NCBI RefSeq assembly: GCF_031195445.1
Contig: NZ_CP133480.1
Location: forward strand, 2,844,501-2,908,500
Length of the DNA stretch: 64,000 bases
Direction: 5' to 3'
Source: Acuticoccus sp. MNP-M23
GTDB taxonomy: Bacteria; Pseudomonadota; Alphaproteobacteria; Rhizobiales; Amorphaceae
The notes beneath the pieces were generated by a model, which saw only the letters and a list, made by a program, of their open reading frames with translations, had not been told where the DNA came from and made no database searches. How positions within the stretch are numbered: position 1 is the stretch's first letter; every line of letters starts with the position of its first letter. The position numbers and the translations under genes were made by a program. Below are positions 1-7,860 of the stretch, piece by piece.

Positions 1-620
1 CGGGTGGAGCGGAAGCTTTCCAGCGCCGTCACGCGGCTCCACCAGTCGCCCAGCCCGTGGAGCGCCATGATCTCGTCATTGTGCGGGGTGAGCGCGATGT
101 AGGCGACGAGGGGCGCCAGCATGTAATCGGCAACGGAATGCTCGGCACCGGCGATGAAGGTGTCCGGCCCGCGCAGGCGCATCAGCTCGCCGATGACGGT
201 GCGGCTTGTGGTGAGGTTGCGACGGTGTGCCTCATCGTCCTGCCCGCCGATGAAGTCCGGAAACAGGTGGTAGGCAATGACGCCGAGGAGGGCGCTGTAG
301 CCGTAGGAGTCGATGATCCCGGTGGCCATGTCCATCCGCGCCCGGTCCTTCGGCGCGGTGGGGATGACCGAGCGGCCCGGCAGCACGGTTTCGAGATACT
401 GACAGATGGCGGCGGTCTCATAAAGACGCAGACCGTCATGGTCGAGGACCGGGACCTTGCCGAAGGGGTTGCGTTCACGGTGCTCCTGGCTGCGGGGATC
501 GCCTTCCAGCACGTTGAGCTGGACCTGTTCGTAGTCGCCGACCTCCTTTTCGGCGAGCACCATCTTCACGGTGCGAACGTAGGTGGAATTGTCGAAGCCC
601 CAGAGCTTGATGTCGGCCAA
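1..620 (-). CDS. Glutathione S-transferase family protein (3' end cut by window edge)
   Basis: The reverse strand reads ADIKLWGFDNSTYVRTVKMV from the start, the beta-alpha-beta opening of a GST thioredoxin-like N-terminal domain. It continues with NPFGKVPVLDHDG, the cis-Pro segment that positions glutathione, and LYETAAICQYLE, matching the usual E-(S/T)-x-AI-x-x-YL glutathione-binding motif. An all-helical C-terminal domain follows and includes GAEHSVADYMLAPLV, matching the family's conserved (S/T)xAD helix cap. About 206 codons are present, so only the last few residues are missing. The start is a TTG at 620-618 preceded by GGAGAG; no ATG in frame fits the conserved N-terminus. Cytosolic detoxification or redox role is inferred from family; the substrate cannot be told. 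It is divergent from trkH. Confidence 0.88.
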   Translation of the reverse strand, partial: MADIKLWGFDNSTYVRTVKMVLAEKEVGDYEQVQLNVLEGDPRSQEHRERNPFGKVPVLDHDGLRLYETAAICQYLETVLPGRSVIPTAPKDRARMDMATGIIDSYGYSALLGVIAYHLFPDFIGGQDDEAHRRNLTTSRTVIGELMRLRGPDTFIAGAEHSVADYMLAPLVAYIALTPHNDEIMALHGLGDWWSRVTALESFRST

Positions 621-776
621 TGTCGTCTCTCCCCGGTGGCCACGCCGGCGTGGCGGCGGGCTGTGTCACATTCATCACGTCAGCTTCGGAAAAGGAACAG
701 GCGGCGGCAAGGCACGTTCCAGCCGCCGGCAGGATGGTCTAAGCCGGATCGCACCCGAGGCGACGCGGAGGCGTTT

Positions 777-2276
777 GTGAATCAGCTCACTCGGCCAAGG
801 GAGCACTCCCGGCATGTGCCGCGGGCCATCCAGCAACTGCGGCCAACACTCTACATCTCCAGCTATTTTGGTGTCGCCTTTGCGCTGCTGATGCTGATTC
901 CGGCGCTGATCGACGTCGCCGACGGGCGAGACACGTGGTCCGTCTTCGTGCTCGCCTCCGGTGGGGTGTTTTGCGTATCGGTGCTCGGCGTCGTTGCGCT
1001 CAAGCAGCCGATGCCCGAATTTTCGCCCCGCTTCGGCTTTTTGCTGACCACGGTCCTGTGGGGGTTGTGCTCCATCTTTGCGGCCGTTCCGTTCTGGCTT
1101 TCGCCGCTGGGGATGACACCGGCGGCGGCATACTTCGAGGCGATGAGCGGGCTGACGACCACCGGTGCCACGGTGCTGTCGGAGCTCGACCTCACGCCGC
1201 GCTCCTTCCTCATGTGGCGCTCGCTGCTGCAATGGCTCGGCGGCATCGGGATCATCGCAGTGGGGCTCTTCCTGTTCCCGTTCCTGCGCATTGGCGGAAT
1301 GCAGGTGTTCCGCACCGAGTCGTCCGACCGGTCGGACAAGACGATGCCGCGCGTCGTCTCCGTCACCCGCGCGCTGTGCGCCATCTACGTGTTTGCTTCG
1401 CTGGCCTGCGCCATCACGTACGCCGCGCTCGGAATGAGCCTGTTCGATGCCATCAACCATGCGATGACCACGGTCGCGACCGGGGGCTTCTCCACGCACG
1501 ACCGCTCGTTCGGCTTCTTCGAGGATTCGCGGCTCCTCTGGGCGGCTGTCTTCTTCATGTGCGTCGGTGCGCTGCCGTTCCTTCTTTACGTGGAAATGGT
1601 GGTGCGCGGCCGCTTCAAGCTGTTCAGTGACTGGCAGGTCCGCACCTTCTTCGTGGGCATCATCATCATCGTGCTCGCGCTGTCGGTCTGGCTGGAGAAG
1701 ACCCGCAACATCGACTACGAGGACGCGCTGACCCAGGCCGCCTTCAACGTGGTTTCGGTGGTGACGACCACAGGGTTTGCCTCCGACGACTATGCGGTGT
1801 GGGGACCGTTCGCGTTCGGCGCCTTCTTCATTCTCACCTTCATCGGCGGTTGTTCCGGCTCCACCACCGGCGGCATCAAGGTGTACCGCTTCATCATCAC
1901 GTTTCAGGCACTGCGGCGGGCATTCACCCGGCTGGTCTATCCCAATGCAGTCCAGCCGCTGCGCTTCGGCGACAAGCGGATCGAACAGGATGTGTTCGAC
2001 AGCGTGGTGATCTACTTCGTCGCCTTCTTCCTGGTCTATGCCTTCACCATCCTGGCGTTGTCGCTGGCCGGGCAGGATTTCGTCACGGCGTTGACCGGGG
2101 CGCAGACTGCGCTCACAAACGTCGGCCCGGGCCTCGGCGAGACAATCGGTCCCGCTGGCAATTTTGCACCGCTGGGCGAGTTCGAACTCTGGCTCCTCTC
2201 GTTCGTGATGCTATTGGGACGCCTAGAGATCATGACGGTGCTGATCCTGTTCACGCCGGTGTTTTGGAGAGACTGA
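777..2276 (+). CDS. trkH: TrkH-family potassium uptake protein
   Basis: Integral inner-membrane potassium translocation subunit of a Trk system, which works with a cytosolic TrkA NAD-binding regulator (not in this window). The chain shows the four pore-loop repeats of the family: SGLTTTGATVLSELD, TTVATGGFSTHDRSFG, SVVTTTGFASDDY and ALTNVGPGLGETIGP, each with the filter glycine, separated by hydrophobic helices, and the conserved FIGGCSGSTTGGIKVYR segment. The GTG at 777 is chosen because a strong GGAGG lies five bases upstream; a GTG at 816 gives 486 residues and also fits the family, so the N-terminus is uncertain by 13 residues. The stop overlaps the metZ start by one base (TGATG), so the two are probably co-translated although their functions look unrelated. 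Confidence 0.93.
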   Translation: MNQLTRPREHSRHVPRAIQQLRPTLYISSYFGVAFALLMLIPALIDVADGRDTWSVFVLASGGVFCVSVLGVVALKQPMPEFSPRFGFLLTTVLWGLCSIFAAVPFWLSPLGMTPAAAYFEAMSGLTTTGATVLSELDLTPRSFLMWRSLLQWLGGIGIIAVGLFLFPFLRIGGMQVFRTESSDRSDKTMPRVVSVTRALCAIYVFASLACAITYAALGMSLFDAINHAMTTVATGGFSTHDRSFGFFEDSRLLWAAVFFMCVGALPFLLYVEMVVRGRFKLFSDWQVRTFFVGIIIIVLALSVWLEKTRNIDYEDALTQAAFNVVSVVTTTGFASDDYAVWGPFAFGAFFILTFIGGCSGSTTGGIKVYRFIITFQALRRAFTRLVYPNAVQPLRFGDKRIEQDVFDSVVIYFVAFFLVYAFTILALSLAGQDFVTALTGAQTALTNVGPGLGETIGPAGNFAPLGEFELWLLSFVMLLGRLEIMTVLILFTPVFWRD

Positions 2277-3502
2277 TGGGAGATGGCGGAGAACGGCGCG
2301 ACCAGGCGCTACAGACGCGGCTCATTCACGACGGTGTCACGCGTTCGCAGTTCGGCGAAACGTGCGAGGCGCTGTACCTGACGCAGGGCTTCGTCTACGC
2401 GAGCGCCGAAGAGGCCGAGGCCCGCTTTGCCGGCGTGTCGGAAGGCTACGTCTATTCGCGCTACGGCAACCCCACGGTCGCCATGTTCGAGCAGCGGATG
2501 GCGACGCTGGAGGGCGCGGAAGCCGCCCGCGCGACGGCATCCGGCATGGCTGCCGTGACCGCTGCCATGCTGGCGGCGCTGAAGGCGGGCGACCATGTCG
2601 TCGCGTCGGCGGCCCTGTTCGGCGGTTGCCGCTACGTGGTCGAGACCTTCCTGCCGCGCTTCGGCGTGGAGACGACGCTGGTGGACGGCACCGACCTTGC
2701 CGCCTTCGAAGCCGCGGTCAGGCCGAACACCCGTGTCTTCTTCATGGAAAGCCCCACCAATCCGACGCTGACGCTGGTTGACCTTGAGGGCGTCGCGAAG
2801 ATCCGCGACGCCAAAGCGCCCGGCGCGCTGGTGGTGGTCGACAACGTGTTCGCGACGCCGCTGTGGCAAAAGCCGCTGGAGCTTGGCGCCGACATCGTGA
2901 TCTATTCGGCCACCAAGCACATCGACGGGCAGGGGCGGTGCCTCGGCGGTGTGATCCTGTCCGCCGAAGCGTGGATCAAGGACAATCTCGACATGATCCT
3001 GAAGCAGACCGGGCCGGCGCTGTCGCCGTTCAACGCCTGGACGCTGCTCAAGGCGCTGGAGACGTTGCCGCTGCGGGTGCGGGCACAGACCGAGACCGCG
3101 GCTGCGGTGGCCGATGCGCTTGCAACGCACCCCAACGTGACCCGCGTCATCTACCCCGGCAGAGACGACCACCCGCAGGCCGAGATCGCACGCCGGCAGA
3201 TGAAGAAGGGCGGCACGCTGGTCGCCTTCACCGTGGCGGGGGGCAAGGCGGGCGCGTTTGCGGCGGCCAACGCGCTGCGGCTGGTCAAGCTTTCCAACAA
3301 TCTTGGCGATGCCAAGAGCCTGCTGACACACCCGGCAACCACCACGCACAAGAATCTGGCGCAGGAGGCGAAGGATCAGCTCGGCATCGACGATGGCCTG
3401 CTGCGCCTGTCGGTCGGGCTGGAGGAGGCGGACGACCTGATTGCCGATCTCACCCAGGCGCTGGACCAGGTCAAGGCCGCAACGCATCTGCGCAGCGTCT
3501 GA
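2276..3502 (+). CDS. metZ: O-succinylhomoserine sulfhydrylase (Cys/Met metabolism PLP enzyme)
   Basis: PLP enzyme of the Cys/Met metabolism family, 408 residues, expected to make homocysteine from an activated homoserine and sulfide. Visible marks are YSRYGNPTVAMFEQRMATLE near residue 60, the GMAAVTAAMLA phosphate-loop region, FFMESPTNPTLTLVDL, VVVDNVFATPLWQKPL with the PLP-contacting Asp, and IYSATKHIDGQGRCLGG with the Schiff-base lysine. The GQGRC and LSNNLGDAKSLLTHPATTTH blocks resemble MetZ more than cystathionine lyases, so MetZ is preferred over MetB or MetC. The ATG overlaps the trkH stop, implying translational coupling. No SAM riboswitch-like structure was seen in front, as expected for a gene coupled to its upstream neighbour. 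Confidence 0.92.
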   Translation: MGDGGERRDQALQTRLIHDGVTRSQFGETCEALYLTQGFVYASAEEAEARFAGVSEGYVYSRYGNPTVAMFEQRMATLEGAEAARATASGMAAVTAAMLAALKAGDHVVASAALFGGCRYVVETFLPRFGVETTLVDGTDLAAFEAAVRPNTRVFFMESPTNPTLTLVDLEGVAKIRDAKAPGALVVVDNVFATPLWQKPLELGADIVIYSATKHIDGQGRCLGGVILSAEAWIKDNLDMILKQTGPALSPFNAWTLLKALETLPLRVRAQTETAAAVADALATHPNVTRVIYPGRDDHPQAEIARRQMKKGGTLVAFTVAGGKAGAFAAANALRLVKLSNNLGDAKSLLTHPATTTHKNLAQEAKDQLGIDDGLLRLSVGLEEADDLIADLTQALDQVKAATHLRSV

Positions 3503-3545
3503 CGCACCAGCGTCCAGGGCGCCCGCATCCGTAGCCCCGGCGGCC

Positions 3546-3860
3546 TCAGCGGCGGGTGGAAATGCGTCCGTCCCGGCCAATGAGGTTGGGCGAGTTCGGC
3601 CGGGCCCGCGTGTTGTCCCGGTTGATCTGTGCTGTCACGCCTGCGCTGTTGGTTTCACTTGCGAGGAAGGACTGGCTGCCGCTGCGGCCGGGCACCAGAT
3701 CGTCGTCATAGACCACGCCGTTCTGGTACGAGAGCTTGGTGTCTCCGAAGTCGCCGCCACCGCCGGTGCTCGATGGGGTCAACGGACGAAATTGTGCAGC
3801 GGCCGGGTTGGCGAGCGCGGCGACGGCGGTAAGGGCAAGCGCTATCCGTAGCGTGTTCAT
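3546..3860 (-). CDS. Small secreted protein of unknown function
   Basis: A 104-residue protein with a clear Sec signal peptide: MNTLR, a hydrophobic run ALALTAVAALA and an AAA cleavage region before QFRPLTP. The mature part is about 80 residues, polar, Gly/Ser/Asn rich, without cysteines, and ends in GRDGRISTRR. I do not recognise a family. An in-frame start further upstream would add 14 residues in front of the signal peptide, so the ATG at 3860, preceded by GGAGACC, is chosen. It is convergent with metZ and divergent from the YtoQ gene. Periplasmic location is inferred only from the signal sequence. Confidence 0.75.
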   Translation of the reverse strand: MNTLRIALALTAVAALANPAAAQFRPLTPSSTGGGGDFGDTKLSYQNGVVYDDDLVPGRSGSQSFLASETNSAGVTAQINRDNTRARPNSPNLIGRDGRISTRR

Positions 3861-4051
3861 GGCAGGTCTCCTGTCGAATGCGGGTGGCGCACCGTGTGCC
3901 AACGCGAACTAACTCATCGTGTGCACAATATGGTTCCGATAGGGTTATCGGACGAGATGCCACCTCATTGCCCCTTGCAGCGCTGGAACTTGCCTCCAGC
4001 TAGGCTGTGAGCCCTTGCGAAAATACCGCGATTGACCACAGGACAGCGATC

Positions 4052-4540
4052 ATGGACGTCGAACTCACCTGCTACCTCTCCGGCGAGATCCACACCGCCT
4101 GGCGCGACGAGATCGAAGCCGCCGTCGACGAGCTCGACCTGCCGGTGGACCTCACGGGCCCGGTGACCGACCATGCCGCGTCCGACGATTGCGGCGTGAC
4201 CATTCTCGGCGCAGAGCAGAATGCATTCTGGAAGGATCACAAGGGCGCCAAGCTGAACGCGATCCGCACGCGCACGCTGATTGGCGAGGCGGATCTGGTG
4301 GTGATCCGCTTCGGCGACAAGTACAAGCAGTGGAACGCTGCGTTCGATGCCGGCTACGCCGCCGCCCAGGGCACGCCCTACATTGTGATGCACGGCGCCG
4401 AGCACGCCCATGCGCTGAAGGAGGTGGACGCGGCCGCCTTCGCAGTCTGCGAAACGGTGGAGCAGGTGGTGGCCATGCTGCGCTATATCTGCCGCGGCGA
4501 GCTGGTGCGGCCGACCCCGTCGCTCTCGGTGGTGCGCTGA
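4052..4540 (+). CDS. YtoQ family protein
   Basis: A 162-residue soluble protein matching the YtoQ family as I remember it: an opening VELTCYLSGEIHTAWR, then DLTGPVTDHAASD, NAIRTRTLIGEADLVVIRFG and DKYKQWNAAFDAGYAAAQGTP. The overall pattern, with small-residue turns after beta strands, looks like nucleoside 2-deoxyribosyltransferase or TIR-like folds that bind nucleotides; a nucleotide-related role is inference only. The ATG at 4052 is chosen because the family begins with the beta strand that follows it; 15 more codons upstream are open but look non-coding. The tiny membrane protein at 4623 and the DUF3095 gene follow on the same strand, so the three may form one operon. Confidence 0.85.
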   Translation: MDVELTCYLSGEIHTAWRDEIEAAVDELDLPVDLTGPVTDHAASDDCGVTILGAEQNAFWKDHKGAKLNAIRTRTLIGEADLVVIRFGDKYKQWNAAFDAGYAAAQGTPYIVMHGAEHAHALKEVDAAAFAVCETVEQVVAMLRYICRGELVRPTPSLSVVR

Positions 4541-4622
4541 CGGTTCCGGCGTGCGGGCGTTTGCCGTGGCGGCGGTGCGAAATTTGGGAGCGGACGCGCC
4601 CGGCACCCTGTAAGGTCCTGCG

Positions 4623-4781
4623 ATGACGAAGATTATTTCCGCCATCGTGATCTGTGCCATGATCGCCCACATGATCCGCCCGTTCGGCCTGCCGGGGATG
4701 CGGCGGCGGGGCGATGTCTGGAAGCTGGCGCTGGTCGCCTTTGCGGTGATTGCGCTCGTCACGGCCATCCGGCCCGAATGA
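4623..4781 (+). CDS. Small conserved membrane protein (52 aa)
   Basis: Reads MTKIISAIVICAMIAHMIRP, then FGLPGMRRRGDVWKLALV and a second hydrophobic stretch AFAVIALVTAI ending in RPE. Two short transmembrane segments flank a positively charged loop (MRRR), suggesting both ends on one side of the inner membrane. I recall closely similar 50-residue proteins in other Hyphomicrobiales, which supports it as a real gene. TAAGGT lies upstream of the ATG at Shine-Dalgarno distance. It sits between the YtoQ and DUF3095 genes with gaps of 82 and 43 bases, consistent with an operon. Function unknown. Confidence 0.72.
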   Translation: MTKIISAIVICAMIAHMIRPFGLPGMRRRGDVWKLALVAFAVIALVTAIRPE

Positions 4782-4824
4782 ACGGCGGCAGGGTGCCCGC
4801 TGCCGGGCGGGTGAAAGGATCGCG

Positions 4825-5958
4825 ATGGACCGCCTGACGGGGTTTCCGGACCTCAAGAGCTTTGACGATGTGGTGGACGCGTCCTGCTTCAGGCCGCTGC
4901 CGGACGGCTGGGTGGTGGGCACGACCGACGTCGTCAGCTCCACCGAGGCCATTGCCACCGGTCGCTACAAGGCGGTGAACATGGCAGGCGCCGCCGCAAT
5001 TTCGGGCCTGATGAATGCGCTGAAGACACGGCGCTTTCCCTTCGTGTTCGGCGGCGACGGGTGCGCCTTTGCGCTGCCCGGTGAAGACCGGGACGTTGCC
5101 GCAACGGTTCTGTCGGAAACGGCGGCGTGGGTGCGCGACGATCTCGGCCTTTCGCTGCGGGTGGCGCTGGTTGACGTTGCGGCGATCCGCGCCACGGGGC
5201 GGGACGTTCGCATTGCGCTTTATGCCCCGTCGCCGCACGTGTCCTACGCGATGATCGACGGCGGCGGCGTTGCCTGGGCGGAGGCGGAAATGAAGGCCGG
5301 GCGCACCGACCTGCCGCCAGCAAAGCCGGGCGTGCGGCCGGACCTGACGGGCCTGTCGTGCCGGTGGCAGCCGATCAAGGCGGAGCGGGGCGCGATGGTC
5401 TCCATCATCGTGCGGCCGGCGGGCGAGGCGGACGGCCCGTTCCGCAAGGCGGTGAGCCGCGTGCTGGCGATGCTGGGGGAGGCGGCGCATCCGGTGCCCG
5501 AACGCGGCCCCGAGCCTGCGCTGGTGTCGCCCGGAGCGCGGCTGGAGGCGCTGGCCTCCCGCGGGGAGCGTCCGCTGTGGCGGCGGATCGGGGCGATCCT
5601 GGCGCACAATCTGATGGGGTGGGGCCTCTTCCGCACCAACATGCGGGCCGGCGATTTCGACCCTGCCCTTTACCGCGCGGTGACCTCCAACAACGCCGAC
5701 GCGAAGAAGTTCGGCGACGGGCTGATGGTGACGGCCGATTGCGATGCTGCGCTGCTCGGCCGCGTTTCCGCCTTTCTGGAGGCGGAGGCCGCGGCGGGAA
5801 TTCTGCGCTTCGGGATTGTCAGCCAGGATGCGGCGCTGATGACCTGCATCGTCCCGTCCTACCAGGACCACGGCCATTTCCACTTCATCGACGGGGCAGG
5901 CGGCGGATACGCCGCAGCCGCCCAGGAAATGACGACCCGCGACGCCGCGCGCAGCTAG
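4825..5958 (+). CDS. DUF3095 family protein, nucleotidyl-cyclase-like
   Basis: A 377-residue protein matching DUF3095 as I remember it. Near residues 30-60 it has VVGTTDVVSSTEAIATGRYK followed by VNMAGAAAI, and near 75 FVFGGDGCAF. This Asp...Ser-Thr plus GGDG arrangement resembles the metal- and nucleotide-binding strands of class III adenylate cyclases and GGDEF proteins, so a cyclase-like fold is a reasonable inference; activity is unproven. The C-terminal half holds SNNADAKKFGDGLMVTADC and HFHFIDGAGGGYAAAA. The ATG at 4825 has AAAGGA upstream; open frame before it is not conserved-looking. No signal peptide or membrane segment. It is last of three same-strand genes beginning at 4052. Confidence 0.8.
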   Translation: MDRLTGFPDLKSFDDVVDASCFRPLPDGWVVGTTDVVSSTEAIATGRYKAVNMAGAAAISGLMNALKTRRFPFVFGGDGCAFALPGEDRDVAATVLSETAAWVRDDLGLSLRVALVDVAAIRATGRDVRIALYAPSPHVSYAMIDGGGVAWAEAEMKAGRTDLPPAKPGVRPDLTGLSCRWQPIKAERGAMVSIIVRPAGEADGPFRKAVSRVLAMLGEAAHPVPERGPEPALVSPGARLEALASRGERPLWRRIGAILAHNLMGWGLFRTNMRAGDFDPALYRAVTSNNADAKKFGDGLMVTADCDAALLGRVSAFLEAEAAAGILRFGIVSQDAALMTCIVPSYQDHGHFHFIDGAGGGYAAAAQEMTTRDAARS

Positions 5959-6523
5959 GCCGTGCCGGCTTTGGCCGCCGGTGGTGCGCGCGGCTATGGC
6001 CGGGCGTGCGCCTGTGGCCGCGCGCCGCGTTTTGCGGGCGACGGTGGGGACGGGGGGACGCGGGGCGGCCCGATGTTTGAAGATAGGAAGGGCCGCATCC
6101 GCGTCCCGTCCGTTCGGCTTTTTCCGGGGGTGGCGTGTTGCCGGCCGGTCTCCCGGCTGCTGCTCCCTGGGCCTCGGCTCGGCGTCTCGGTGCCGTCCTT
6201 GCTTTCGTGCCACCGTCCGCTCCGACGGCTTGAATTGCACGCGCCCATGGCCTCTCGGGTGCACCGTGCGGGTTGCCCCGTCCGGCGCTTGCGAGCAGCA
6301 CCACCCGGTCCACCACGGGGTCTGGCGTGCGTTACCCGCCTTTGCCCGTGGCAACCGAAATCCCTGACTCTCGCGGCGGTCGGTCCGCGGCGCCTCCCCT
6401 CGGGAGCCAGGCGACGGGGGGAGTGTGGCATGGGGCTGAGGGGCGGGGACAACTTTTTGCCCGCTGGCGTGTTAGTGCCGGAGAGGCTGTGCTTCGCACG
6501 GCGGTTAAACGGAGAGAACCGAG
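5959..6523. other. GC-rich stretch without a recognised gene
   Basis: These 565 bases lie between the DUF3095 and YrhK genes. Several long open frames exist on both strands, but all have the Arg/Pro/Gly-rich composition of non-coding GC-rich DNA and none shows a domain, signal peptide or good start. I looked for hallmarks of RNase P RNA, tmRNA and 6S RNA and found none. An unrecognised structured RNA cannot be excluded. Confidence 0.4.
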
Positions 6524-6844
6524 ATGGCTGGAGTGGACGACACCCGCAGCGGAAAAAGCGATGGCCGCCTGTTCGAGCCGCATGGCACGACGATGCCCCC
6601 GCGGCAGCGCCGCCTGTACGCTGCCTTCGAGATTGCGTACACGCTGGCGGAGTTTTCGGCCGCGACCGCGTTCATTGCCGGCTCGGTGCTGTTCTTCTAC
6701 CCGGACCTGGAGACGGCGGGGACGTGGATGTTTCTGATCGGCTCCGTGCTGTTTGCGCTGAAGCCGACGCTGCGGCTTGTGAAGGAGCTGGTCATGGTAT
6801 CGGGCGGCGATCTGACGGAGGTGGCCCGGCGGGCGAAATCGTAA
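6524..6844 (+). CDS. YrhK-domain membrane protein
   Basis: A 106-residue protein with a polar N-terminal tail of about 30 residues followed by two transmembrane segments, AEFSAATAFIAGSVLFFYP and TWMFLIGSVLFALKP. The pattern YTLAEFSAATAFIAGSVLFF followed by GTWMFLIGSVLFALKPTLRL matches the YrhK domain. Inner-membrane location is inferred; the family's function is not known to me. The ATG has GGAGAGAACCGAG upstream, a good ribosome site. It is convergent with the VOC gene at 6868. Confidence 0.82.
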   Translation: MAGVDDTRSGKSDGRLFEPHGTTMPPRQRRLYAAFEIAYTLAEFSAATAFIAGSVLFFYPDLETAGTWMFLIGSVLFALKPTLRLVKELVMVSGGDLTEVARRAKS

Positions 6845-6867
6845 GCGCCGCCGGGGCAGCCTTGTGG

Positions 6868-7320
6868 TCAGGCGCCCGGATCGGCGGGCGGGTTGGCCAG
6901 CCTTGAGGCGAACATCCACGTATAGCCGGACGGGCAGGTGACGGTGTAGGCGCGGTCGCCCCAGTAGCGGTCCGCCGGCTTTTCCTTGACGGTGATGGTG
7001 CGCTTGCGCGACAGGCCCGCATAGTGCGCGTCCACATCGTCGACATAGATGTAGAAGGCCTGCGGCGCGTCGATGCCCATGGTGGCCGGCGACTTGCCGA
7101 CGCCGTAGCCGGTTTCGTACTCTTCCGCCCCGCCCATGGCGATGGGCTTGCCGCCGTGGCTGATTTCAAGGTGCTCGGGCAGGCCGTCCTTTTCGGACCT
7201 GACGTCGACCTCGAAGCCGAACGCCTCACGGTAGGCTTTCAGCGTTTTTTCGTGGTTGGAGAGGGTGAGGTAGGGGGTGAGCCACGCGGCGTTACGGGGC
7301 TTTGGTTTGAAGTCTGGCAT
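6868..7320 (-). CDS. VOC (glyoxalase/bleomycin-resistance) family protein
   Basis: A 150-residue protein with the two beta-alpha-beta-beta-beta modules of the vicinal oxygen chelate fold: LTPYLTLSNHEKTLKAYREA, FGFEVDVRSEKDG and HLEISHGGKPIAM in the first, and FYIYVDDVDAHYAGL with ADRYWGDRAYTVTCPSGYTW in the second. The RYWGDR...DPxG-like block (here CPSGYTW) resembles the PhnB/YdcJ-like group, whose substrates vary, so no reaction is assigned. The start is the ATG at 7320 with GAGGA upstream; the open frame extends another 100 codons but that part has different composition and no VOC similarity. Cytosolic. Confidence 0.85.
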   Translation of the reverse strand: MPDFKPKPRNAAWLTPYLTLSNHEKTLKAYREAFGFEVDVRSEKDGLPEHLEISHGGKPIAMGGAEEYETGYGVGKSPATMGIDAPQAFYIYVDDVDAHYAGLSRKRTITVKEKPADRYWGDRAYTVTCPSGYTWMFASRLANPPADPGA

Positions 7321-7686
7321 GGGGATGTCCTCGGTGGGTGCCGAGGGGAACGTCCGCGCATCATAGGAGGTTCGCCCAGCCTGAACTGATTGTCGGGAGG
7401 CGCGCTGTTCAGCGTTTGTCCATCGCATAGAATCACTACAGCCATCGGTGGCATTGAATTGGATAATGCGATGACCAAAACGCGTCGTCTGCCGCCCAAG
7501 TCCGCCCTTTGATGATGGCTTCAAAAGTGTATGTTTCGCTTTGTTGGCTAGTACCTTGGTAGCCTCACCAGCAGGGAGATTAAATTCACCCCAAGCGCTG
7601 CAAATGTTGACTGACACCACTTTTACGTTGTTTGCGAAGCTGTGTCGGTGGTGTTGGGTGTCGGCAAGTAAGCGGGGACTATCGGA
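7321..7686. other. Intergenic stretch, transition to lower-GC DNA
   Basis: Between the VOC gene and the possible small membrane gene at 7696. From about 7420 the base composition falls clearly below that of the neighbours. Open frames on both strands (for example the reverse-strand extension in front of the VOC start) show no recognisable domain, and I see no tRNA, direct repeat or integrase that would mark an integration site. Confidence 0.4.
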
Positions 7687-7695
7687 GTGCAGGAA

Positions 7696-7860
7696 TTGGC
7701 GAATAGCTTTCGGAAAATTGTCTACTCGTTCGTGATTCCGTTGATTGTTTTAATGATTCTGGGTTTGGCGTGGGCGAGTGCGCCAATTCTGACGTTTTTT
7801 GCTGCCTCATTCGCGTTGATCATGGTTATATTATTTCTCTGGTCCGCTGGTTCTGAATAA
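7696..7860 (+). CDS. Possible small two-helix membrane protein (54 aa)
   Basis: From a TTG at 7696 with GGAG upstream, the frame encodes about 54 residues: a short charged N-terminus (LANSFRK) and two hydrophobic segments, VYSFVIPLIVLMILGLAWA and ILTFFAASFALIMVILFLW, ending in SAGSE. A GTG at 7687 would add three residues. The even hydrophobic pattern favours a real membrane peptide over chance, but low GC raises the rate of hydrophobic open frames. The last 30 bases overlap, antisense, the end of the unknown gene at 7831. No family recognised. Confidence 0.35.
   Translation: MANSFRKIVYSFVIPLIVLMILGLAWASAPILTFFAASFALIMVILFLWSAGSE

Noticed and set aside
2200-2290. SAM riboswitch in front of metZ
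   Set aside because: metZ starts inside the trkH stop, leaving no leader, and no riboswitch-like pairing was seen.
6330-6919. Reverse-strand open frame across the YrhK gene
   Set aside because: Arg/Gln-rich shadow; the forward YrhK protein has clear membrane helices and a ribosome site.
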